NCBI RefSeq assembly: GCF_011045015.1
Contig: NZ_JAAKZY010000073.1
Location: 1-45,647, forward strand
Direction: 5' to 3'
Source of the DNA: Streptomyces scabichelini
GTDB lineage: Bacteria; Actinomycetota; Actinomycetes; Streptomycetales; Streptomycetaceae
Length of the DNA stretch: 45,647 nucleotides
Part shown: in pieces, positions 1 to 7,244 of the stretch
Numbering within the stretch: the first letter of the stretch is position 1
Layout of the letters: every line of letters starts with the position of its first letter
Program-made: the position numbers and the translations under genes
Notes under the pieces: model-generated
Seen by the model: the letters and a program-made list of their open reading frames with translations, nothing else
What the model was told of the DNA's origin: nothing
Database searches by the model: none

Positions 1-14
1 CTACGCTCCGAGGC

Positions 15-89
15 ATGGCAGACGACGGCACGACCGACATCACCCTCGACACGGCTGCGCTGCGGGTACTCGCGCATCCCACGCGGCTC
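15..89 (+). pseudogene. ArsR-type regulator, N-terminal remnant
   Basis: An ATG at 15 opens a frame whose first ~25 residues include LDTAALRVLAHPTRL, the hallmark first helix of ArsR/SmtB-family metal-responsive winged-helix repressors. After the codons for HPTRL the similarity stops: the next residues (GHRCRDGLERR) are unlike the expected continuation, and the adjacent frame takes over as the CAP protein. An intact ArsR protein would be about 100-120 residues. ArsR repressors are often found beside CDF metal exporters, and one lies 1.1 kb downstream, so this may be the stump of its former regulator. It could also be an assembly join near the contig end. Confidence 0.5.
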
Positions 90-111
90 GGGCACCGGTG
101 TCGCGACGGCC

Positions 112-1071
112 TTGAGCGCCGCACGTGCCGGGCTCGACCGGCTGCGCGGCGCCGGGCGCACACCGACCGGGCGCACAGGCACCCCATCAGCGCCCGCACC
201 GGCACCGGCACGGACACCGGGCGCTCGTACCTCGCCTGCCGCACCCCCCTCTGCCTCACTTGCTGGGGTTTCTCCCGCCACCTCCTCGGCAGGCGCCCCC
301 GACGGCTTTCTCGGCCTCGTCAACCCCGCGCGTGCTGCCGTCGGTTCGCCGCCCGTGGCCCTCGACGCGCGGCTCACCGCCGCGGCCCACGGCCACGCCA
401 CCGGCATGGCCGCGCAAGGTCGCCTCGGCTCCGAGGGCGCGAACGGGCTCTCCTTGTATCAGCGCGTCATCGCGGGTGGATACGCGTATCTCACCATCGG
501 TGAGCACCTCGTCTCCGGCCCGCGCACGCCGGCCGAGTTCGTGGAGTACTGCCTTTCGAACGAGCAGTCCCGAAGCACGCTCCACGACCCGGCGTTCACC
601 GAGACCGGCCTGGCGTACGTCGCCGACAGCCGTTCCGGCACGCTCTACTGGACGGCGCTGTGGGCCCGCCCCCTCACCCCCGGCGGGCTCGCGCAGACGG
701 CCGCCGAGGTCATCGCGCTCACCAACGCCGAACGCGCCTCGGCGGGCCTGCCGCCCCTGGCCCCCGACCCCCTGCTCACCACAGCGGCGCAGGCGCACAG
801 CGCGGACATGGTGGCCCGCGCCTTCTACTCCCACACCTCCCCCGACGGCAGCGAGCCCTGGCATCGCGCCGCGGCGGCGGGCAGCACCCGTCGCACCATC
901 GGCGAGAACATCGCCTGCGGCCAGCGCTCCGCCGCCGAGGTCGTACGCGGCTGGATGAACAGCCCCGGTCACCGCGCCAACATCCTCAAGCCGGCCTTCA
1001 CCCACATAGGAGTCGGCTTCGCGGGCGGCGGTGCGGCGGGCACGTACTGGACCCAGCTCTTCGGCGCCTGA
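112..1071 (+). CDS. CAP-superfamily protein with two CAP domains, 5' end possibly truncated
   Basis: The 319-residue product has an Ala/Pro/Thr-rich stretch (residues 1-62), a degenerate CAP (SCP/PR-1, CysRich-secretory type) domain at about 65-186 and a well-formed one at about 197-319. The second domain keeps the cavity residues His241 (FYSHTSPDG), Glu265 (GENIACG) and His287 (SPGHRANI). The first has GEH for GEN and no SPGHR, so it has probably lost ligand or metal binding. Bacterial CAP proteins are normally secreted, but no signal peptide is visible here. The TTG at 112 is only one possible start, and the frame stays open to base 1. Together with the ArsR stump immediately upstream this suggests the true N-terminus is missing. 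Function is unknown; extracellular envelope-associated CAP proteins are common in Streptomyces. Confidence 0.7.
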   Translation: MSAARAGLDRLRGAGRTPTGRTGTPSAPAPAPARTPGARTSPAAPPSASLAGVSPATSSAGAPDGFLGLVNPARAAVGSPPVALDARLTAAAHGHATGMAAQGRLGSEGANGLSLYQRVIAGGYAYLTIGEHLVSGPRTPAEFVEYCLSNEQSRSTLHDPAFTETGLAYVADSRSGTLYWTALWARPLTPGGLAQTAAEVIALTNAERASAGLPPLAPDPLLTTAAQAHSADMVARAFYSHTSPDGSEPWHRAAAAGSTRRTIGENIACGQRSAAEVVRGWMNSPGHRANILKPAFTHIGVGFAGGGAAGTYWTQLFGA

Positions 1072-1222
1072 CCGCCGACCCTCGACGCCAGCAGCTTGCC
1101 AGAGCATCTGCGCAGGTCACAGGCCTATTATCGATGACGACAACGGTCACCGGTGCAGCCTTTGCCGATCCCCGCGAGGTGCGCTTCACTGCGTGGGTCA
1201 GCACAGGATCAAGGGGAACACC

Positions 1223-2218
1223 ATGACGAGTGCGCACCACGACCACGGGCCGGGCGAGCACGCCGGGCACGCGCGCGGTGTCGCTGCGGACGCGGACCGC
1301 CGCTGGCTCGCGATCGCCCTGACGCTGATCGCCTCGTTCATGGCGGCCGAGGTCGTCATCGGCGTCATCGCCCGGTCACTGGCCCTGATCTCGGACGCGG
1401 CACACATGCTCACCGACGCCGTGTCCATCGTGCTGGCGCTCATCGCGATGCGGCTGTCCGCGCGCCCGGCCCGGGGTGGTTTCACGTACGGCCTCAAGCG
1501 CGCCGAGATCCTCTCCGCGCAGGCGAACGGGCTCACGTTGCTGCTGCTCGGCGCCTGGCTGGCGTACGAGGCCGTGCGGCGGCTGATCGACCCGCCCGAG
1601 GTGGAGGGCGGGCTCGTGGTCGGCACGGCACTTGCCGGGATCGCGGTGAACGTCGCGGCGGCGTGGTGCATCTCGAAGGCCAATCGCACCTCGCTCAACG
1701 TCGAGGGTGCCTACCAGCACATCCTCAATGACCTGTTCGCGTTCATCGGCACCGCGGTCGCCGGTCTCGTCGTACTGCTCACCGGGTTCGCGCGGGCCGA
1801 CGCCATCGCGACGCTGGTCGTGGTGGTCCTCATGGTCAGGGCGGGCTACGGCCTCGTACGCGAGTCCGGGCGGATCTTCCTGGAGGCGGCGCCCGCGCAC
1901 CTCGATCCGGACACCATCGGGGACCGGCTGGTCGCGCACAGCGCGGTGACCGAGGTGCATGACCTGCACGTGTGGACGATAACGTCGGGACAACCGGCCC
2001 TGTCCGCGCACGTCCTGGTCACTCCGGTCACGGACTGCCACACGGTACGCCGCGACTTGGAGAGGACCCTCCAGAGCGACTACGGGATCAGCCACACCAC
2101 CCTGCAGGTCGATCACGCCCCCAAGGATCTGCTCGATGTCCGCGCCGGTGCCGTCGACGACGCGCACTGCGAGACCCCGCACGGCCCGGTCCACCGCGAC
2201 GAGCCGCACACCCATTGA
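1223..2218 (+). CDS. Cation diffusion facilitator (CDF/ZnT-type) metal exporter
   Basis: The 331-residue inner-membrane antiporter exports Zn2+ or a similar divalent metal in exchange for protons. The product has a His-rich N-terminus (HHDHGPGEHAGHARG), about six membrane segments between residues 25 and 225, and the CDF metal site motif SDAAHMLTDA in helix 2. A second site (HILND) lies in helix 5, followed by a C-terminal cytoplasmic domain with VHDLHVWTI and a His-rich tail (HCETPHGPVHRDEPHTH). I chose the ATG at 1223, after GGGGAA, rather than the longer open frame from 1031, because the His-rich start is typical. A TATTAT box at 1126-1131 may be its -10. The likely former regulator is the truncated ArsR frame at the window start. 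Substrate is inferred from CzcD/ZitB-like features. Confidence 0.92.
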   Translation: MTSAHHDHGPGEHAGHARGVAADADRRWLAIALTLIASFMAAEVVIGVIARSLALISDAAHMLTDAVSIVLALIAMRLSARPARGGFTYGLKRAEILSAQANGLTLLLLGAWLAYEAVRRLIDPPEVEGGLVVGTALAGIAVNVAAAWCISKANRTSLNVEGAYQHILNDLFAFIGTAVAGLVVLLTGFARADAIATLVVVVLMVRAGYGLVRESGRIFLEAAPAHLDPDTIGDRLVAHSAVTEVHDLHVWTITSGQPALSAHVLVTPVTDCHTVRRDLERTLQSDYGISHTTLQVDHAPKDLLDVRAGAVDDAHCETPHGPVHRDEPHTH

Positions 2219-2223
2219 CCGGT

Positions 2224-2243
2224 GATTCGCCGAGGGCAGAACG
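2224..2243 (+). promoter_or_regulatory. Candidate PopR box upstream of popR
   Basis: GATTCGCCGAGGGCAGAACG lies 43-62 bp before the popR GTG. The same 20-mer with two changes occurs at 4102-4121, upstream of the clpP pair. The core is an imperfect inverted repeat around GCC-GAG-GGC. From memory, the published PopR operator contains a GGCAGAA half-site; that link is not verified here. Confidence 0.5.
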
Positions 2244-2270
2244 CGATCCCCTTCCTGACGCGCGCCACGC

Positions 2271-2285
2271 TTCTAGGCTGGAGCG
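2271..2285 (+). promoter_or_regulatory. Candidate -10 region of popR, leaderless start
   Basis: TAGGCT (2274-2279) fits the TANNNT -10 of the principal sigma factor and lies 6 nt before the GTG at 2286. Transcription would then begin at or beside the start codon. There is no convincing -35, consistent with an activator-dependent promoter. The candidate PopR box lies just upstream. Confidence 0.35.
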
Positions 2286-2684
2286 GTGAGCAGCCACGCG
2301 CCCAACCAAGCCCGCGTCATTCCCCTGCGACCCGTACCGGCGGAGCCGGACGAGCCTGCGCCCAAGGAGCCGTTGTGGCGGGACGTCGTGGGTGACGTTC
2401 TGCGGCGCGAGCGGCTCGCTCAGGAACGTACGCTCAAGGATGTCGCCGACGCCGCCCGGATCTCGATGCCGTACCTCTCCGAGCTGGAACGCGGCCGCAA
2501 GGAGGCCTCGTCCGAGGTCCTCGCGGCGGCCGCGCACGCCCTCGGGCTCGGCCTCGCCGATCTGCTGGTCCAGGTCCACAGCCGACTCGTCCAGCCGGCC
2601 CGCCCGCTCAGGACCGGCACGGCACCCCGGCCCACACAGGCGCAGTCGCACCGGAGCGAGGGGCGCCTGCGCCTCGTCGCCTGA
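2286..2684 (+). CDS. popR: XRE-family regulator of clp genes, PopR-like (ClgR relative)
   Basis: The 132-residue protein has a Cro/C1-type helix-turn-helix at about residues 33-95. VADAARISMPYLSELERGRKE is the recognition region typical of ClgR/PopR regulators of Clp protease genes. In Streptomyces PopR activates the clpP3-clpP4 operon and is itself degraded by ClpP1/P2 through C-terminal residues. Here the protein ends LRLVA, a hydrophobic/Ala terminus that could act as such a degron (inference). It converges on two ClpP genes starting 28 bp downstream of its stop, which is the main reason for calling it PopR rather than ClgR. The GTG start lies 2 nt after GGAG and 6 nt after a possible -10, so the mRNA may be leaderless. 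Confidence 0.8.
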   Translation: MSSHAPNQARVIPLRPVPAEPDEPAPKEPLWRDVVGDVLRRERLAQERTLKDVADAARISMPYLSELERGRKEASSEVLAAAAHALGLGLADLLVQVHSRLVQPARPLRTGTAPRPTQAQSHRSEGRLRLVA

Positions 2685-2712
2685 CCGGACGCCGTCACCC
2701 GCCCGGCAGCGC

Positions 2713-3318
2713 CTACGGGACGGGCACGAGCCGTCGGCTCAGCACCTCGTCGGCGAGCCCGTACGCCACGGCCTCCTGCGCGGTGAACACCTTGTCGCGG
2801 TCCATGTCGGCGCGCAGGGTCTCCACGGAGTGATGGGTGTGCAGGGACAGCACCTCCTCGACCTGGGAGCGGATGCGGAGCATCTCCTTCGCCTGGATGC
2901 TGAGGTCGGCGGCCGTGCCCCGCGCGCCGCCGCTCGCGGGCTGGCCGAGCAGCACCCGGGCGTGCTCCAGCACGAACCGCCGTCCGGAGTCTCCCCCGGC
3001 CAGGAGCACCGCCGCCGTCGAGGCGGCCTGTCCGACGCAGCACGTCGAGATGGGCGCGTTGACGTAGCTCATCGTGTCGTAGATCGCCATCAGTGAAGTG
3101 AACGATCCGCCGGGCGAGTTGATGTAGATCGCGATCTCCCGCTCAGGAGCGGACGACTCCAGGTGGAGCAGTTGGGCGATGACGACGTTGGCCACGCCGT
3201 CGTCGATCTCGGTGCCGAGGAAGATGATCCGCTCGGACAGCAGCCGGCTGTAGATGTCGTACGAGCGCTCCCCCTGCGGGGTGCGTTCGACGACGTTCGG
3301 GATCGTGTACTGGCCCAT
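2713..3318 (-). CDS. clpP: ClpP-family subunit lacking the catalytic histidine (ClpP4-like)
   Basis: This 201-residue ClpP homologue is the second gene of a two-gene operon; it starts 1 nt after the stop of the upstream clpP. Conserved ClpP segments are present: INSPGGS (67-73), the nucleophile region GQAAS with Ser100, and DRDKVFTAQEA with Asp175. The canonical RIMIHQP segment reads RVLLGQP, so Gly125 replaces the catalytic His, and one residue is inserted just after (QPASGG). Its partner has Ser120, His145 and Asp194 at the expected spacings. The protein is therefore probably a structural or regulatory subunit of a mixed ClpP3/ClpP4 tetradecamer. The name ClpP4 rests on gene order beside popR. 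Confidence 0.88.
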   Translation of the reverse strand: MGQYTIPNVVERTPQGERSYDIYSRLLSERIIFLGTEIDDGVANVVIAQLLHLESSAPEREIAIYINSPGGSFTSLMAIYDTMSYVNAPISTCCVGQAASTAAVLLAGGDSGRRFVLEHARVLLGQPASGGARGTAADLSIQAKEMLRIRSQVEEVLSLHTHHSVETLRADMDRDKVFTAQEAVAYGLADEVLSRRLVPVP

Positions 3319-3319
3319 G

Positions 3320-4009
3320 TCAGAGTCCCATCCGTCGCTTCGTGGTGGCCGGGCGGATGTCGTCGAGCGCCTCGACGACGCGGTCGACCATGCCGTACTC
3401 CCGTGCCTGGTCGGCCGTGAACCAGCGGTCGCGGTCGCCGTCGCGGGCGATCGTCTCCTCGGTCTGGCCGGTGTGTTCGGCGGTGATCCTCTCGACGGTC
3501 TTCTTGATGAACTCCAGGTTCTCCGCCTGGATCGCGATGTCGGCCGTGCTGCCGCCGATGCCGCCCGACGGCTGGTGCATCATGATCCGCGCGTTCGGCA
3601 GCGCGAAGCGCTTGCCGGGCGTCCCGACGGTGAGCAGGAACTGGCCCATGCTCGCGGCGAAACCCATGACGAGGGTGGCGACGTCGTTCGGGATCAGCCG
3701 CATCGTGTCGTAGATCGCCAGGCCCGCCGTCACGGATCCGCCCGGGCTGTTGATGTAGAGGCCGATGTCGGTGCGCGGGTCCTCCGCGGACAGTACGAGC
3801 AGTTGTGCGCAGACGCGATTGGCCGAGACCTCGTCGACCTGGGTGCCGAGGAACACGATGCGCTGGGCGAGGAGTTGGGCGGCCAGGTGGTCGTCGAACC
3901 GTGACGGAGGTGTGTCGCCCTCCTCGGCCCGCGGTGTCAGGGCCGGGGACCAACTGGTGACCGGAGACCGGCCGTTGGCCAGGGACCGGCCGGTGTCGAG
4001 TGGTGCCAT
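3320..4009 (-). CDS. clpP: ATP-dependent Clp protease proteolytic subunit (ClpP3-like)
   Basis: The 229-residue serine peptidase would form barrel-shaped tetradecamers that degrade substrates fed by ClpX or ClpC. The triad is complete: Ser120 in GFAASMGQ, His145 in RIMMHQPSGG and Asp194 in DRDRWFTA, with the 25- and 49-residue spacings seen in E. coli ClpP. An N-terminal extension of about 35 residues (rich in Pro, Ser and Arg) precedes the core and may be a processed propeptide. The ATG at 4009 follows AAGGAGG (plus-strand CCTCCTT, 4014-4020). First gene of the clpP pair; a 20-bp motif shared with the popR upstream region lies 93-112 bp before its start, so PopR activation is likely. Confidence 0.93.
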   Translation of the reverse strand: MAPLDTGRSLANGRSPVTSWSPALTPRAEEGDTPPSRFDDHLAAQLLAQRIVFLGTQVDEVSANRVCAQLLVLSAEDPRTDIGLYINSPGGSVTAGLAIYDTMRLIPNDVATLVMGFAASMGQFLLTVGTPGKRFALPNARIMMHQPSGGIGGSTADIAIQAENLEFIKKTVERITAEHTGQTEETIARDGDRDRWFTADQAREYGMVDRVVEALDDIRPATTKRRMGL

Positions 4010-4101
4010 CGATCCTCCTTGGGTGGCACGGCACGGATCGCCGCGGTGTCTCCACCCTCGGTCCGGCGTCGGCGGCGCGGAAGGAATCTTGGCCCGCAGC
4101 A

Positions 4102-4121
4102 GATTCGCCGACGGCAGAGCG
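4102..4121 (-). promoter_or_regulatory. Candidate PopR box upstream of the clpP pair
   Basis: Plus-strand GATTCGCCGACGGCAGAGCG differs at two positions from the motif at 2224-2243 before popR. Relative to the gene it is in the opposite orientation, 93-112 bp upstream of the clpP ATG. A small inverted repeat, AATCT (4085-4089) / AGATT (4101-4105), overlaps its edge. Confidence 0.5.
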
Positions 4122-4126
4122 GTCGG

Positions 4127-4870
4127 CTATTTGGTCACCACGAGCGAGAACTCGTACAGATCGCCACGGCACAGCGATTCGCCGTACTCCACGACGTGCC
4201 CTGTCTCGTCGAACGCCGTGCGCCGCACCAGCAGGGCGGCAGACCCCTCCCGGACGCCGAGCAGCCCCGCTTGGCGGCCGGTCACGTTCACCGCACGGAT
4301 CTGCTGGGTCGCCCGCACCACGCGTACGCCATGGGTGCTCTGGAGGGCTTCCGACAGTGAACCTTTGAGCAGTGACTCGTCCAGGTCCGGAAAACGCTCG
4401 GCGGAGAGGTAGACCGTCTCCAGGCAGATGGGGAAGTCGTCGCCGAGACGCAGCCGTTCGATGCGGTGGAGGCTGGTGCCGGGATCGACGCCCAGGGCCG
4501 TGGCGTGGTGCAGGCCGGCCTCCACCAGCTCCGCGGCGAGGAGTTCGGCGCTGGGACGGTAGCCACGCGACCGGAGATCCTCCGAGAACGAGGTGAGCGT
4601 CGACGTCTTGGTGATCTGGGGGTGCGAGACGAAGGTCCCCACACCGCGCACGCTGCGGATGAGGCCGTCCTCGCGCAGCGCCTGGAGCGCACGCCGGGTG
4701 GTGGCCCTGCTGACGTTGTACCTCTCCGCGAGCTGGCGTTCGGTGGGCAGTGCCTCGTCGGGCCGCATCCGGGCGATGTCGGCCTGGAGCCGCCGCCGGA
4801 GTGCCTCGTGCTTGTAGGACTCCGTCGCCGGGCCGTTGTCTGCGCGCCTGTCCTCGACCGTCACATTCAC
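4127..4870 (-). CDS. GntR/HutC-family repressor, DasR-like
   Basis: The 247-residue protein has an N-terminal GntR winged helix (about 20-87; LPTERQLAERYNVSRATTRRAL and VRGVGTFVSHP) and a C-terminal UTRA effector domain (about 100-245). The sequence layout closely resembles DasR, including TSFSEDLRSRGYRPSA, IERLRLGDDFPICLET, YLSAERFPDL and CRGDLYEFSLVV. DasR senses phosphorylated aminosugars. This gene lies 21 bp downstream of the alpha-N-acetylglucosaminidase gene on the same strand, so it is probably a local repressor of the aminosugar unit. The likely operators are the AGGTCT/AGACCT and TGGT...CCA repeats in the divergent region 7064-7244. It is not dasR itself, which normally lies beside dasABC. 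Confidence 0.88.
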   Translation of the reverse strand: MNVTVEDRRADNGPATESYKHEALRRRLQADIARMRPDEALPTERQLAERYNVSRATTRRALQALREDGLIRSVRGVGTFVSHPQITKTSTLTSFSEDLRSRGYRPSAELLAAELVEAGLHHATALGVDPGTSLHRIERLRLGDDFPICLETVYLSAERFPDLDESLLKGSLSEALQSTHGVRVVRATQQIRAVNVTGRQAGLLGVREGSAALLVRRTAFDETGHVVEYGESLCRGDLYEFSLVVTK

Positions 4871-4891
4871 TCCGCGGTTCGCACGTGTCCG

Positions 4892-7063
4892 CTATCCCCG
4901 GGGGGCGCGGTAACGGGGCATCAGCGTACGCACCACGTCCAGGGTCGCTCCGGCGGTGTCCGGCCCGGGCGTCGTCGTCTCGCTCCGGGTCTCAGTCCGG
5001 TCGGCGGTCCACCGCTCCTCCCAGTCGATCAGGGACGCCTCGAACTCCTCGTCTTTGTAAGGAGATCCGGTCCGGAGAGCCCGGACGATGTGGTCGTACC
5101 AGCGCCGCCAGCGGGGGAGGTGGAAGGAACCGACGAGGCCGGCCCAGTGCCGGCCCGAGTAGTCGTGCAGCTCGCTGCGGGCGTGCCCCCAGACGGTGAG
5201 GATGCGCCGCGCGTTGCTCTCGTAGAGGTCGGCCTCGGCGGGGGTGGTCGCCCAGCTCCTGGCGTCGGCGAGCCAGGACTCCAGCCGGTACTCGGGCCGC
5301 GTGGCCAGCAGCCTGTCCAGGTCCTCGATGGTGGAGAGCAGTGCGGTGGCGGCGGCTTCGAACCGGTCGGCGTCCCGGGCCAGGGCCGCGTCCGCCGCCC
5401 TCTGCTGCTGATCGCACGCCACGTGGGTGAGCACCTGCGCGGTGACGTCGCACAGGTCCCGGCCGAGCGGACCCGCGCTGTCCTCGTCCGTCGCCTCTTC
5501 GGCCAGGAGCGTCCACGCTTCGGCCAGGTCCGGTGGCACGGCGGGTGAGGGCGGTGCCGCCAGATGCACCGGGAGTTCGGGGCGCAGATCGCCCTTCAGC
5601 GTGGGCCGGCAGACGATCAGCGAGCCGGGCGGGCCGGGGCCGTCAGCAGCGTAGACGGCGGCGTGCAGCAGTTCCCAGGCGCGCAGCAGACCGGGGGTGC
5701 GGCGGCCGTAGCGGGCCTCGGTCCAGCTCTCCAGCCACGCGTGTACGTCCTCGACGCGGCCCTGCCACGCGACGTCCGCCAGCAGTTCGTACAGGACCGG
5801 GTCGCCGCCGAACGCCTCCATGCTCGCGCCGACTCCGGCGAGCGAGTTGCCGCGTTCGTCGGTGCGCGCTGCCGCGGCTCCGGTGGCGATCTCGTCGAGT
5901 CTGCCGTAGAGACCGGGCCGCCCGCCCAGGCTGTGCAGCATGCACCACCCCCACGGTTTGCCCCGGTAGCCCGCGGTGTCCTGCCAGACCGGCCGGTGCT
6001 CGGCCCACAGGTCCAGGATCAGCATCCGGTCGTCCGGGATCGCGTCGAGGAAGGCCTGCGTCCGCTCCGGCGTCCAGTAGTCGGAGCGGTAGGCGAAGGG
6101 CCATGCCTGGAGTACCCAGGTGGCCCGGTCGTCCACCGCGGTCATGACGCCGTGCACGGCTCGCGCGACCCGGGCGAGGTCGGCGGGAGCGCTCACCGGA
6201 GGTGTCGTCTCGATGAACGGGTCGGCGGCGTAGTGGTGGTCGGTGCCGAAGAGCCGGGTCTGCTCGGTCAGCAGGGCGCTGCCGAACTCCTCGAACAGCG
6301 GGTCGCGCGGGTCCAGGACGCCGACCTCGAAGTCCCACCAGGGAAGGGTCGTGGACCGGGCGTTCCGGTCCGCCGTCAGCTCCCGGGGCACATGTCCGGA
6401 GAAGCCCTGGAGGACCGGCCGCATGCCCAGGGAACGCTCCCGGTCGAGGATGCGGCGGCCCAGGTCCGCGTGGTCGTCGATCCAGCTCTGCGGCAGTGGT
6501 CCGCACCAGCTGTCGAGCGAGGCGAGCCAGTTCCACGGCAGGTAGGCCGGGCCGCCGAGGAAGCGCCGGGCGGTCTCGTCGTCGAGCCCTGCGCGCAGAA
6601 GCGCCTGTTGCCAGGCCGCCTCCAGGCCGGTCATCGCCAGCGGTGTGGTCACACCGTGCAGGGCCATCCAGTCGATGTGGCGCTCCCAGCGCGCCCAGTC
6701 CCAGAAGGCCGTGGTGTAGCCGAAGGTGCAGACGTTGAAGTGGTAGCGGTGGCGGTAGGGCGACGTCGTCCGGGCGGTCGTGCCGATGCGGGGCAGGCGA
6801 TCCGGCAGCCGGGGCACGGGGGCGTCCCAGGTGATCTGCGTCCGGCAGGCGGTCCTCAGATACCAGCGCAGCGCCGAGGCGACCGCGACGCCACTGGAGC
6901 CGCGCAGCGCCACGCCTCCCGGCCCGGCGTCCACCTCGAACCAGTCGTGCCCGCCCGCCCCGGGCACCACATCGGCGGTGAACTCCGCGGCCCGGTCTCC
7001 GACGACTCGCTGAATCAGCTGCTGGGCTGCCTGATTCTCCGGCGTCTGTGGTACGTACCACAT
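4892..7063 (-). CDS. Alpha-N-acetylglucosaminidase (GH89, NAGLU family), intracellular
   Basis: The 723-residue enzyme hydrolyses terminal alpha-linked GlcNAc. Family hallmarks are YHFNVCTFGYTTAFWDWARWERHIDWMALHGV, PAYLPWNWLASLD and LLILDLWAE-type strands. The two catalytic glutamates by alignment with human NAGLU are Glu285 (DPFIETTPP) and Glu416 (GASMEAFGGD). Unlike secreted bacterial and lysosomal forms there is no signal peptide, so it probably acts on oligosaccharides brought in by the adjacent ABC importer. I prefer the ATG at 7063 over an upstream start at 7123: a strong promoter (TTGACC-17 bp-TAGCCT) ends 7 nt before it, giving a leaderless mRNA. It is co-transcribed with the GntR gene 21 bp downstream and divergent from the SIS-domain gene. 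Confidence 0.92.
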   Translation of the reverse strand: MWYVPQTPENQAAQQLIQRVVGDRAAEFTADVVPGAGGHDWFEVDAGPGGVALRGSSGVAVASALRWYLRTACRTQITWDAPVPRLPDRLPRIGTTARTTSPYRHRYHFNVCTFGYTTAFWDWARWERHIDWMALHGVTTPLAMTGLEAAWQQALLRAGLDDETARRFLGGPAYLPWNWLASLDSWCGPLPQSWIDDHADLGRRILDRERSLGMRPVLQGFSGHVPRELTADRNARSTTLPWWDFEVGVLDPRDPLFEEFGSALLTEQTRLFGTDHHYAADPFIETTPPVSAPADLARVARAVHGVMTAVDDRATWVLQAWPFAYRSDYWTPERTQAFLDAIPDDRMLILDLWAEHRPVWQDTAGYRGKPWGWCMLHSLGGRPGLYGRLDEIATGAAAARTDERGNSLAGVGASMEAFGGDPVLYELLADVAWQGRVEDVHAWLESWTEARYGRRTPGLLRAWELLHAAVYAADGPGPPGSLIVCRPTLKGDLRPELPVHLAAPPSPAVPPDLAEAWTLLAEEATDEDSAGPLGRDLCDVTAQVLTHVACDQQQRAADAALARDADRFEAAATALLSTIEDLDRLLATRPEYRLESWLADARSWATTPAEADLYESNARRILTVWGHARSELHDYSGRHWAGLVGSFHLPRWRRWYDHIVRALRTGSPYKDEEFEASLIDWEERWTADRTETRSETTTPGPDTAGATLDVVRTLMPRYRAPRG

Positions 7064-7070
7064 GAGGCAC

Positions 7071-7099
7071 AGGCTAGGTCTGTTGTTCGTGGTGGTCAA
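7071..7099 (-). promoter_or_regulatory. Promoter of the alpha-N-acetylglucosaminidase gene
   Basis: On the minus strand TTGACC (7099-7094), a 17-bp spacer and TAGCCT (7076-7071) match the principal sigma-factor consensus. Seven bases separate the -10 from the ATG at 7063, so the transcript should be leaderless. An AGGTCT half-site (plus strand 7076-7081) lies inside the promoter. Confidence 0.6.
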
Positions 7100-7133
7100 C
7101 GAAGTGAACTGTGGTGACGGCAATCCCGTCCGA

Positions 7134-7152
7134 AGGTCTATGCAGCAGACCT
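7134..7152. promoter_or_regulatory. Inverted repeat, candidate GntR operator
   Basis: AGGTCT-ATGCAGC-AGACCT is a perfect 6-bp inverted repeat in the divergent promoter region. A further AGGTCT copy lies at 7076-7081. DasR-type sites contain GGTCTAGACC, so these half-sites fit a DasR-like repressor. Confidence 0.5.
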
Positions 7153-7169
7153 GTGCAGCCGCAAGCCGC

Positions 7170-7185
7170 TCTGGTACGGTCCACA
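7170..7185. promoter_or_regulatory. dre-like operator overlapping the SIS-gene -10
   Basis: TCTGGTACGGTCCACA matches 10 of 16 positions of the DasR consensus ACTGGTCTAGACCACT as I remember it. It includes TACGGT (7175-7180), a possible -10 for the rightward genes, so a bound repressor would block transcription. Confidence 0.45.
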
Positions 7186-7244
7186 GCCACGTCAGCGACT
7201 TCCCCAGCCCCCGCCTCCGAAGAGAGGACGGCCAGGACAGCGTG

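Noticed and set aside
4127..4870. Considered calling the GntR regulator dasR itself
   Set aside because: Similarity is clear but the sequence differs throughout and the gene sits with a GH89 gene, not dasABC; DasR-like paralogue is safer.
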